In this document: piece after piece, positions 9,201 through 16,294 of the stretch
Numbering within the stretch: position 1 is the first letter of the stretch
How the letters are laid out: every line of letters starts with the position of its first letter
Assembly (NCBI RefSeq): GCF_000429305.1
Contig: NZ_KE386878.1
Span: 301,036 to 365,035, forward strand
DNA from: Desulfovibrio inopinatus DSM 10711
Lineage (GTDB): Bacteria > Desulfobacterota > Desulfovibrionia > Desulfovibrionales > Desulfovibrionaceae
Direction of reading: 5' to 3'
Length of the DNA: 64,000 bases
The notes under the pieces: model-generated
Seen by the model: the letters and a program-made list of their open reading frames with translations, nothing else
Databases searched by the model: none
Told to the model about the DNA's origin: nothing
Translations under genes and position numbers: made by a program

Positions 9201-9888
9201 CCTCAATGCTGAGTACAAAGCGTTGCACCTGGCATTGAACCGCACGCCCAGCGAGGAAGAGTTTATTATGTACCTCAACCATCCGGGCGATGCACTGAAG
9301 ACCATTGAGTTCAAGACGACCTATGGCGATCCCAACCGGTTGCCTCTCGATGTCTGGTTTGAAGGATTGGAGCCTGGACAGGACATGCAATTTGAGGATT
9401 CTCAAGGGAAGCCTCACCAGATGACTTTGCTCGATATTTCACGCAAAGATCCCCAAGGTCGAGCAATTGTGCGATACGTACTTGACTCGGAAAGCTTGAG
9501 TCATCAAGTGCAAGTAACCGAGCCGCTGACCGAAAGCTCAGTTGGCGTGGAAATGGCAGATCCGAAGAATCAGTACCATGTGGCTTCACCCTGCAAAGGC
9601 GATCTGTGGGTGATGCATGTCCGACCCAATGATTTCGTGAAGGCCGGGGAAGAACTCTTCAATATCTCGGTCATGAAGCAGGAAAAAGCTGTGCGTGCCC
9701 CCGTGGACGGGGTGATCAAGCGTGTTCTGAAAAGCGCTGATTATCGCGATGATAAACGCATGATTCCTGTGCTTGAAGGTGAGCTGTTGGTCGAGTTGGC
9801 CAAAGCGGGTAAGTATTGTCCGACCTGCAAGGAACCCGTATCTGACGAGGATTACCAGTTTTGTCCCCATTGCGGGCAAAAAGTATAG
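6205..9888 (+). CDS. pyc: pyruvate carboxylase with C-terminal zinc ribbon
   Basis: A 1227-residue biotin enzyme that makes oxaloacetate from pyruvate and bicarbonate using ATP. Order: biotin carboxylase/ATP-grasp (about 20-470; glycine loop GGGGGRGI and ERDCTVQRNHQK), carboxyltransferase (about 530-1000; FVDTTTRDITQS and the metal-site YHRHYTDG near 750), linker, biotinyl domain with carrier K1158 in VMKQEKAV. The motifs deviate from textbook forms: EVNTRLQVEHG instead of EVNPRIQVEHT, MKQ instead of MKM. The last 25 residues form CPTC...CPHC (C1205, C1208, C1220, C1223), a zinc ribbon not found in ordinary pyruvate carboxylases. GGGGAG precedes the ATG at 6205. It sits between birA and the PEP-synthase-like gene. 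Confidence 0.93.
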   Translation: MAEKTFEDVLTELEGKSVLVANRSISARRILRSVRERFRANPVLTVTDVDMTSPAVNGANEIIRLGPNPRAYLDLDKIIFEAKNKNIIGIHPGWGFASEDDRFPQKCAEAGIVFIGPTAEAMRLLGNKVQVRKLARRLGIPVVPGSDGAVTVPEAREVAKDLDYPIMLKAEGGGGGRGIYIVRDPSQLEDAFSKASALAQASFGNPRLYVEKLLTSIRHLEIQIVADKYGNVVALDERDCTVQRNHQKLVELTPSPWPGMTPELRAQLKDYAVRLVKETGYHSLCTVEFLVESDGTPYLIEVNTRLQVEHGITECRYGIDLVEEQIAIAFGAKLRFTEENMQPLHWAMQVRINCENPRDDFSPNAGPIARYISPGGQGVRLDSCLSNGYDFPSQYDSAGALLIAYAKDWEKVLGTMDRALREYTIGGLRTTIPFHRQIVRHPKFRASEYDTNFVANAPELYNYLDDEPEALRLTRLVCEIAAKGFNDYVQLGEYRGRQDKRVGRFHPVMPAVDFNCCKPFYPRGDGQAVLDFIRDSGYVHFVDTTTRDITQSNSGNRFRLAEDELIGPYLDNCGFLSLENGGGAHFHVAMMANMTYPFAEARKWNHFAPNTLKQILIRSTNILGYKPQPRNVMQRTGEMICEHYDIIRCFDFLNHIENMEPFAEVALNSKQNIFEPSISLSYAKGFSVDRYMSVLEEILEMTARVGGTSKEKASRRIILALKDMAGVCPPIFISELVTAIRKAYPDLVVDYHRHYTDGLFVPAVAAAAKAGAHIVDTAIGASVRWYGQGEVLSTAAYLEELGMKTNLDKEKIRQCGFVLKQIMPYYDRYTAPYFQGIDYDVVEHGMPGGATSSSQEGALKQGYIHLLPYMLKFLAGTRKIVRYHDVTPGSQITWNTAFLAVTSTFKRGGERAVLDLLEILETVSVKPEEELTPAEKEDRLSIYADSNDAFRNLLLGKYGKLPLGFPPDWVYQSAFGPDYKAALAQRTTKSPLGALGEVDLNAEYKALHLALNRTPSEEEFIMYLNHPGDALKTIEFKTTYGDPNRLPLDVWFEGLEPGQDMQFEDSQGKPHQMTLLDISRKDPQGRAIVRYVLDSESLSHQVQVTEPLTESSVGVEMADPKNQYHVASPCKGDLWVMHVRPNDFVKAGEELFNISVMKQEKAVRAPVDGVIKRVLKSADYRDDKRMIPVLEGELLVELAKAGKYCPTCKEPVSDEDYQFCPHCGQKV

Positions 9889-10000
9889 CCCGGCCTATTG
9901 TGAGATTGGGAGACAGGACCTTCGTTTTCCATGCAGATATTGAAAACAACATCATGGATGAAACGATTCGAGGTGTTTGCCTGCCAAGGTAAATGCCGGG

Positions 10001-10027
10001 GAGGCTTCACGAACGACGTGAAGCCTC
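10001..10027 (+). promoter_or_regulatory. perfect 11-bp hairpin in pyc-ppsA intergenic leader
   Basis: The arms GAGGCTTCACG and CGTGAAGCCTC flank a 5-base loop, 13 bases before the ribosome-binding site (10041-10046) of the next gene. No T-run follows, so this is not a standard terminator. It may set mRNA processing or stability between the two cistrons, or bind a regulator. Confidence 0.55.
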
Positions 10028-10052
10028 TCAGCACATCGTAAGGAGGAAGAGC

Positions 10053-13000
10053 ATGGCAGACGCTTCGAACCAAGAAGCAGGCAAGGCCGAAAACCAAGAA
10101 AACGCAAAGCAGAAGGGTAATCTTGACGAATTGAATGAAAAGCTCATTCTGACGGGAGCTGATATCACCGCCATTGGCGAAGAGGCCGAAATCCTGGTTG
10201 GTGGGAAGAACTATAATACTGCCATTATCAGCCAGGTTGAGAATATCAGGGCTCCTCAGTTTCGAGCCATTTCTTCCGTTGCCTTTCATAAGCTCCTCGA
10301 CGAGACAAAGGTCAACGCCGCTCTGGTACGTTCAGCGGTTGACCGTGAATATACGCGCATTGATTGGAACGATGAGGAGATCAACAAAGACTCCGAGTAT
10401 CTCAAGAAGTTTGTGCGTAACCTGGCCAAGGAAATTCAATCCACGGCCAAAGACGGCGCCACGCTCATCAAGCTCCGCACCTTTATCAATAATGTTGTCG
10501 AAGGATTTGCGACTTCTCCTGAAGGCATTGACCAGTTGCGTAAACGCTCTGTTCTCGTCCAGGTCGCGATCTTATCCGTTGAACTCCCTGCGGATGTTGC
10601 CGACGCTATCCGCAACGGCTATCGCGATATCTGCCGCGAAGCGGGACTCGAAGATGTTCCCGTTGCCGTCAGATCGTCGGCCGCCGGTGAAGACAGCCGC
10701 AAAAAGGCGTTTGCTGGTTTGCAGGACACGTACCTCAATATTGTAGGCGAAGACCAAGTTGTTGAAGCCTACTTGTGGGACTGCTCCTCGGCGTACAATT
10801 TACGCAGCATGACCTATCGCCGCGAAGCCATTCTCGATGCCGTTTCCTTGGCTGAGCGTACTGGCGATGATAGTATTGCCGATAAGGCCAAAGAAGAATG
10901 GGCCATTGAAAATACGTCGCTGTCGGTCTGCGTTATGCGCATGATCAACCCGGTTATTTCGGGGACAGCATTTAGTGCCGATACAGCTACTGGATGCCGC
11001 GGAACCGACAAGAACGAACTTGTGTCTATTGATGCGAGTTACGGACTTGGCGAAGCCGTCGTCGGTGGCATGGTGACGCCTGACAAGTTCTACGTTTTCC
11101 AACGTGAAGACGCAGACGAAGTCGTTGTCCGCTTTATGGGCTACAAAGACAAAAAAATTGTCTACGACGACCGTGGTGGTACCAAGCTCGTTAAAGTGGC
11201 AGATAACGAAGCCTACCGTTGGTCGTTGTCTTTGGCTCAGGCCGAAGAAGTCGCCAAGGGTGTTCGCGGTATCAGTGTCGCTTATGGCGGAATGATCATG
11301 GACACCGAGTTCTGCATCGATCGTTCTGATCGTCTCTGGTTTGTCCAGGCACGGCCGGAAACACGGTGGAACGAAGAATTTGAAAAGCACCCCGACACGA
11401 TCTTCATGCGGCGCATGGAGGTGAATCCCAAGGAAGCTGCCCGTGCTGAAGTGATTCTTGAAGGTAACGGCGCCTCTCGTGGGGCCGGACAGGGGATGGT
11501 GAAATACCTGCGGTCGGCGCTTGAACTCAATAAAATTAACAAAGGCGATATTCTGGCCGCCGAACGCACTGACCCGGATATGGTGCCCGGTATGCGTGTC
11601 GCCTCGGCCATTTTGGCCGACGTGGGCGGTGATACCAGCCACGCCGCCATCACCTCGCGCGAACTCGGCATTCCGGCCGTTATCGGTATTCAACGACTGG
11701 AAGTCCTGCGCTCTCTGGATGGACAGGAAATCACGGTCGATGGCTCACGTGGAGCGGTTTATCGTGGCCTGCTGACCCTGGAAGAAGTTGGTGGAGAAAT
11801 CGACGTCAGTACGTTGCCCGCCACCAAAACCAAAGTTGGTCTTATTCTGGCCGACGTCGGACAGTCGCTGTTCCTGTCTCGCTTGCGCAATGTACCGGAT
11901 TTCGAAGTCGGCCTGTTACGTGCTGAATTCATGCTCGGTAATATCGGCGTTCACCCGCGGGCTCTTGAAGCCTACGATAATGGAACGTTGATGAATATCG
12001 TCAATGAAAAAGTTCGTGAACTCGATAGCCAACTTACGAAGATTGTTCGTGAACAGATTGCAGCCGGGTATGTCACGGTTGATCTCAAATTGCGCAAATA
12101 CGTTGGCCTCGTCACCGGTTTGGCCGCTGAACTCGACGACCTGACGGAACAAGAAGGCGTGCGTGGTACCGACGAAGTTCTCGCCATTCACCGTAAGTTG
12201 CGTGATCTCGACCGCAAACTTGATGATCACCTTGAATACGCAACGCGCCGCATTGAAATTCTCAAGACATCGACTGACCTCGAAGCGCATGTTGCTGTTA
12301 TCATGGGATACTGGGAAGAACTGTCCGATGTGACGAATCCCAGCGATCCTGATGCGCTTAAGCGGCGTCAGGAAGTCAAGAGCAAGATTGCCGAACGTGT
12401 TGAAGTGATCAAAGACGATCCGCTTATCGTTGAAACGCTTGAACGCATTGCCGCCATGCGCAAGGAAGTTGGTCGGCAGGTCGGCATTCAACGGAAGATG
12501 GACGATCTGATCAGCTTGCCTGAGAAAATTAAGCATCAGCTTGTTTCTCGTGGTTTCCGGTCGGGTAAAGAATTGTATGTCCAGACATTGGCACAGAGCC
12601 TGGCGATTTTTGCCATGGCCTTTTATGGCAAGGACATCATTTATCGTACGACCGACTTTAAATCGAACGAATACCGCAACCTGTTGGGCGGGATGTTGTT
12701 TGAAGCTCATGAAGATAACCCCATGTTGGGATACCGCGGTGTGTCTCGTAATATCCACGACTGGGAAATCGAATCCTTCAAATTGGCGCGGGGCATTTTT
12801 GGCGGGAAGAACCTCCAGATCATGCTTCCCTTTGTGCGTACCCTTGAAGAAGCGCGCAGCATGAAGCGTTATCTGGGCAAAGTCCACCATATGCATTCTG
12901 GCGATGACGGCTTGAAGATTTTCCTTATGTCGGAAATTCCAAGTAACGCCATCTTGGCGAAGCAGTTTATTGAAGAATTCGATGGCTTTTCCATCGGCTC

Positions 13001-13640
13001 CAACGACATGACGCAGATGGTTCTGGCTACTGACCGTGACAATTCGTCGTTGAGCCGAATTTACGATGAGGAAGACCCGGCTGTTGTGTGGGCACTGCTC
13101 GTCACCATCTTCACTGGCCAGAAATATGGCAAGAAAGTTGGTTTCTGCGGTCAGGGTGTTTCGAATTCGCGTATTATCCGCGGATTGGTCTGCATTGCCG
13201 GTATCGTCTCGGCCTCGGTCGTGCCGGATACCTATCATCAGACTAAATTCGATATGGCACACGTCGAATCCGAGAATATCCCGGCAGAACGCCTTGGTGA
13301 TTGGTTGCAGAAAGAGCACCTTGAACGACTCAAAGAGTTGCTCAAGGATAATGAATATGAACATATCCTGAAAAAATACGATACGCCGTCCGATCTGAGC
13401 GATTGGTATGAAGGTGAGTTGTCCAGACTCTCCGGGCAACTCCGTGAAAACTTGGACACCCCCAAGGACAACTTCTACCGTCAAGAACTTGAGCGTTTCC
13501 GTATGACGTTCCACAAACCCGTGATCTACGCGAGCTGGGATTGGAGCGTGACCGTTAAAGATGCGCTGATTCATGCCGGTTTTGCTTCCTTTGAGGAACA
13601 AGTGCAGGCTCTTGAAGCGCAACGCAAAAAAAGCTGGTAG
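10053..13640 (+). CDS. phosphoenolpyruvate synthase-like protein with helical insertion
   Basis: A 1195-residue dikinase-family enzyme expected to interconvert pyruvate + ATP and PEP. Order: charged leader (1-30), PEP/pyruvate-binding nucleotide domain (AVRSSAAGEDS, about 208), swivelling phosphohistidine domain with GGDTSHAAITSREL (H530), then an added Glu/Lys/Arg-rich helical block (about 665-830), then the PEP-binding TIM barrel (MLPFVRTLEEAR, SIGSNDMTQ, catalytic Cys in GFCGQG, C1032). Classical PEP synthase has about 790 residues, so some 400 are extra. AGGAGG precedes the ATG at 10053. Following pyc, the pair can move pyruvate to oxaloacetate and PEP, which fits growth on lactate or pyruvate. 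A strong terminator follows. Confidence 0.9.
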   Translation: MADASNQEAGKAENQENAKQKGNLDELNEKLILTGADITAIGEEAEILVGGKNYNTAIISQVENIRAPQFRAISSVAFHKLLDETKVNAALVRSAVDREYTRIDWNDEEINKDSEYLKKFVRNLAKEIQSTAKDGATLIKLRTFINNVVEGFATSPEGIDQLRKRSVLVQVAILSVELPADVADAIRNGYRDICREAGLEDVPVAVRSSAAGEDSRKKAFAGLQDTYLNIVGEDQVVEAYLWDCSSAYNLRSMTYRREAILDAVSLAERTGDDSIADKAKEEWAIENTSLSVCVMRMINPVISGTAFSADTATGCRGTDKNELVSIDASYGLGEAVVGGMVTPDKFYVFQREDADEVVVRFMGYKDKKIVYDDRGGTKLVKVADNEAYRWSLSLAQAEEVAKGVRGISVAYGGMIMDTEFCIDRSDRLWFVQARPETRWNEEFEKHPDTIFMRRMEVNPKEAARAEVILEGNGASRGAGQGMVKYLRSALELNKINKGDILAAERTDPDMVPGMRVASAILADVGGDTSHAAITSRELGIPAVIGIQRLEVLRSLDGQEITVDGSRGAVYRGLLTLEEVGGEIDVSTLPATKTKVGLILADVGQSLFLSRLRNVPDFEVGLLRAEFMLGNIGVHPRALEAYDNGTLMNIVNEKVRELDSQLTKIVREQIAAGYVTVDLKLRKYVGLVTGLAAELDDLTEQEGVRGTDEVLAIHRKLRDLDRKLDDHLEYATRRIEILKTSTDLEAHVAVIMGYWEELSDVTNPSDPDALKRRQEVKSKIAERVEVIKDDPLIVETLERIAAMRKEVGRQVGIQRKMDDLISLPEKIKHQLVSRGFRSGKELYVQTLAQSLAIFAMAFYGKDIIYRTTDFKSNEYRNLLGGMLFEAHEDNPMLGYRGVSRNIHDWEIESFKLARGIFGGKNLQIMLPFVRTLEEARSMKRYLGKVHHMHSGDDGLKIFLMSEIPSNAILAKQFIEEFDGFSIGSNDMTQMVLATDRDNSSLSRIYDEEDPAVVWALLVTIFTGQKYGKKVGFCGQGVSNSRIIRGLVCIAGIVSASVVPDTYHQTKFDMAHVESENIPAERLGDWLQKEHLERLKELLKDNEYEHILKKYDTPSDLSDWYEGELSRLSGQLRENLDTPKDNFYRQELERFRMTFHKPVIYASWDWSVTVKDALIHAGFASFEEQVQALEAQRKKSW

Positions 13641-13685
13641 TTTTAGTCGATCAGACTGACGCCTGTATTGTCTTATTGAACACAA

Positions 13686-13718
13686 CGGGAACGATTTTTC
13701 GGAATCGTTCCCGTTTTT
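13686..13718 (+). terminator. Rho-independent terminator after the PEP-synthase-like gene
   Basis: A 10-bp GC-rich stem (CGGGAACGAT / ATCGTTCCCG) is followed by TTTTT, 45 bases after the stop codon at 13640. Confidence 0.92.
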
Positions 13719-13987
13719 CAGTTGTACCAACCATGGTAATCACCTGCCCCCTGACTAATATTGAAGTACAGCCCTTCAGCTGAGATACTGGGGTAGTCGT
13801 ATCCTTTTAAGGAACGCTTGTTCCATTCTGGAAGTTCGTCCCTCCATTGTTGCTTTAAACGACCGATACTGCTTGACGGCAATCCATGTGCATTCTCTCC
13901 GAACAGATCGACCAAAAACTCCTTGAAATCGTCGGTAGAAATGTCATGAAAATATAGAAAGTAATAATTCTTTGACGTACCATGCAA
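13718..13987 (-). pseudogene. IS256-family (mutator type) transposase remnant
   Basis: About 89 codons in which the stretch from DISTDDFKEF through LKQQWRDELPEWNKR to SISAEGLYFNI matches the N-terminal half of IS256/mutator transposases: the helix-turn-helix region and the start of the catalytic core up to the D-G-Y-F strand, with the catalytic Asp here read as Glu. It then loses similarity and stops at the edge of the neighbouring terminator. The apparent start is a TTG with no ribosome-binding site, and the upstream frame does not look like transposase. It lacks the rest of the roughly 400-residue protein, so it is a dead fragment. No inverted repeats were found. Confidence 0.8.
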
Positions 13988-14050
13988 TGAAGAAAGAGTG
14001 GTATGAGTTCGGAAGCTATCTGGAATTACAAGTAAAGAGTAACTACCGTG

Positions 14051-14117
14051 GTACCGAGCAGGTATGCTCGGTGGTGTGAGAAGGGGAAACCGAGAGGAAT
14101 CCCCATTCTATTGAAGG
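14051..14117 (+). mobile_element. possible group II intron 3'-end relic (domain V/VI-like)
   Basis: A perfect 8-bp hairpin (ACCGAGCA-GGTA-TGCTCGGT, 14053-14072) is followed by GGTGTGAG and a second G-run/C-run stem (GGGG...CCCC) ending in CTATTG. This arrangement resembles the end of some bacterial group II introns as I remember them. The end of the window-start sequence (81-115) resembles its second half. No reverse-transcriptase gene is nearby. The call rests on pattern only. Confidence 0.35.
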
Positions 14118-14148
14118 TATTCTTTTTGAAGAGAACGATGAGGTGTTC

Positions 14149-15255
14149 TTATCGTCGGTTATCTTGCACAACTAGCGTGGACATGAGTCTGCGAACGATA
14201 TCACTCATGTCTGAGGCCGTATTACAAAGCAGTACAACACCAGATTGATCTGTTGCCGACATCATCATGAGTGCAAAAAATCCTCCGGCACCACCGGCAT
14301 GGGAAATATATTGCCGGTCGTCGATTTGCAGAACATTCCAGAATAGTCCCAAAAACATCCCTGGTTGTTCGATGACATGGAACCGAGGAATATGGGTCAG
14401 TTTTATGGCGGAATACAGTGGCGTCGGCATAAGCCCCATACTGGCGGCAGCGTAATTGAGCATATCATTGACGGTTGAATGAAAAGCTCCGGCCCCTTCT
14501 AAACTTGGCAACTCCCAATGGGGGACGGGAGAGAGGTCAGGAGCGTATCCGACGGCATATCGGGCGCGTTGGGCTGACGTTAACGTGATGGTCGTGTCGG
14601 TCATGCCAAGTGGGGCACACAACTTTTCTTTGACGAGAACTTCCAGTGGTTTTCCATAGACGCGCTCAAGAATATGTCCCGCCACTGCTGCGCCGATATT
14701 GCTGTATTCGAACTGCGTCCCGACGGGACGCGTGAGTTTTACCGTGTTGAGATATTCATACATCTTGTCAACGGAATAGCCGAGCCATGGATTGAGCGGA
14801 TCTTTTATCGGTAGATTATCCGGCCGGCTTGGCAGTCCCGAACTATGCGTTGCCAAGCTCAGAACCGTTACATCTCCTCCATATGGCGCAATAGAGACAT
14901 TGGGTGGCAAATACCGTGAGACCGGGTCCGTCAACACGATTTTGCCTTCAAGCACAGCCTGGGCGAGTAAAACACCTACAAAGGTTTTGGTGATGGAACC
15001 GATATCGAAAATGGAGTTTCCCGACGGGGCCTTACGTCGATTTCCCCCGAGTTTGCCAAATCCATACACGGCCCGGCCTTGTTTATTAATGAGTCCAATG
15101 ACCATTCCCTTAGCATGACCGGCTTCGATTTCGGGGAGAACAAGCCGCGCCACACTCGAACGAGGAAGAGGCGGACGTTGTGCCTGGGCATGTCCTTGCA
15201 TCGGAACAAGCACAAGCGACAGGCTCAATACGAGGAGAAAGCGTAAATATTTCAT
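14149..15255 (-). CDS. serine hydrolase, beta-lactamase/esterase (class C-like) family, exported
   Basis: A 368-residue protein with a signal peptide (hydrophobic residues 4-20, probably cleaved near GHAQA). It has the full penicillin-binding-fold active site: SITK (S87-K90), YSN (Y184-N186) and HAGG in the KTG position. Such proteins act as D,D-peptidases, esterases or beta-lactamases; the substrate cannot be assigned from sequence. The ATG overlaps the stop of the upstream paralogue by 4 bases (ATGA), implying translational coupling. It is the last gene of the minus-strand operon that starts at the globin-coupled kinase. Confidence 0.87.
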   Translation of the reverse strand: MKYLRFLLVLSLSLVLVPMQGHAQAQRPPLPRSSVARLVLPEIEAGHAKGMVIGLINKQGRAVYGFGKLGGNRRKAPSGNSIFDIGSITKTFVGVLLAQAVLEGKIVLTDPVSRYLPPNVSIAPYGGDVTVLSLATHSSGLPSRPDNLPIKDPLNPWLGYSVDKMYEYLNTVKLTRPVGTQFEYSNIGAAVAGHILERVYGKPLEVLVKEKLCAPLGMTDTTITLTSAQRARYAVGYAPDLSPVPHWELPSLEGAGAFHSTVNDMLNYAAASMGLMPTPLYSAIKLTHIPRFHVIEQPGMFLGLFWNVLQIDDRQYISHAGGAGGFFALMMMSATDQSGVVLLCNTASDMSDIVRRLMSTLVVQDNRR

Positions 15256-16283
15256 CGTTGTGCCATCTCTCCATGCAATTGCCGAAGGGACTGGATGCCA
15301 TGGAGCCCTGTTTGAAACAAAGTGGAAACGTCGACATCGGCGTCCGTAAGAATAAAAAAGGCAATATTGTTTACCGGGTCGAGAAACACACTGACAGAAC
15401 CATTGGAATCATGACCGACATGATACACATACTCTTGTCCTTCTGTATTGAAGATACGCCACAAGAGTCCGGTAAATTGTCCTGGAGTCTGTGGCATTTG
15501 AACCCGAGCAAGATGCGTCAAGCGCAGAATCGTAAAGATTTCCGAGGTGGTTCGTCCGAGGTTGGCCGTCACGAACGTGGCCATGTCGTGAACGGAGAGA
15601 TGGACTTGGCCATCTTCCGTTATATGAGCGGTATCCATATGCATTGGCCTGAACAGGTTTTGTTCGGCAAGGCGAGGAAAGTCTGTTTTCATACGGTGGG
15701 TCAGGGCATAAGCCACAAGACCGGTTTGAATGGCAGGGTAGTCTGCATGAAAGATTGCCGGGGCCGCCGTTGGGGTCAGGTCGGCTTGGTGAATAATCCC
15801 CCCTGGCCAGGCAAATGTGGTATGTTCCAGATGCAGTTGCAAGGGAGCAAAAGAAACTTGAAGACTCGCCGCATCGAAGAGCGTTAACGGCGAGTCGCCA
15901 AACTTGGGAATGGTTGTTTCAGGGATCATGGTCTTGAGCGGAGCCGTGATAAGGAGGCGGCCGCGCAAAATCGCTTCAGCGAGCAGGCTTCCGGTAAACG
16001 GGGCTTTGAGCGTGCTTGCACTGAATATTCTGTTTTGAATGGAACCGTTGATCGGCCCGAAACCGTAAAAACGTGATTGGGTTGCGCCAAAAAGCCCGAC
16101 GACGGCTGCTGTTCCTTTGGGTGTGACAGGGCGCACCAATGTTTGGATATTCGCGCGCGACGGCATAACAGCATCTGCAGCATAGGTCGGGTGGGCGAAG
16201 CACAGGAGGAGCATCGTGAGGAGAAAACAACCGATGCGTAGCGCTGTGCTTCGCCGTATTTCCAGTGTTTGAGGGCTGATCAT
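15252..16283 (-). CDS. diverged serine hydrolase-like protein, paralogue of the downstream gene
   Basis: A 343-residue exported protein (hydrophobic segment about 16-36, cleavage near TYAADA) of the same fold and length as the following gene, with which it shares layout but limited identity. The nucleophile motif is kept as STLK (S90-K93), but the expected YSN is replaced by YPA (near residue 180) and the third motif is HVGH. Loss of the Asn and the changed loop suggest altered or lost activity; a binding or regulatory role is possible. It starts 11 bases after the otsAB stop and overlaps the downstream paralogue by 4 bases, so the pair is co-translated and probably arose by tandem duplication. 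Confidence 0.75.
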   Translation of the reverse strand: MISPQTLEIRRSTALRIGCFLLTMLLLCFAHPTYAADAVMPSRANIQTLVRPVTPKGTAAVVGLFGATQSRFYGFGPINGSIQNRIFSASTLKAPFTGSLLAEAILRGRLLITAPLKTMIPETTIPKFGDSPLTLFDAASLQVSFAPLQLHLEHTTFAWPGGIIHQADLTPTAAPAIFHADYPAIQTGLVAYALTHRMKTDFPRLAEQNLFRPMHMDTAHITEDGQVHLSVHDMATFVTANLGRTTSEIFTILRLTHLARVQMPQTPGQFTGLLWRIFNTEGQEYVYHVGHDSNGSVSVFLDPVNNIAFFILTDADVDVSTLFQTGLHGIQSLRQLHGEMAQR

Positions 16284-16294
16284 ACAACGTCTCG

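Noticed and set aside
8359-9417. 352-codon antisense frame within pyc
   Set aside because: Same reason: a shadow of the pyc coding sequence without a start signal.
11916-13730. 604-codon open frame antisense to the PEP-synthase-like gene
   Set aside because: It lies opposite a well-supported enzyme with intact motifs, shows no domain and no ribosome-binding site; it follows from codon bias of the real gene.
15180-15887. 235-codon plus-strand frame over the serine hydrolase genes
   Set aside because: It lies opposite two exported proteins with clear signal peptides and catalytic motifs.
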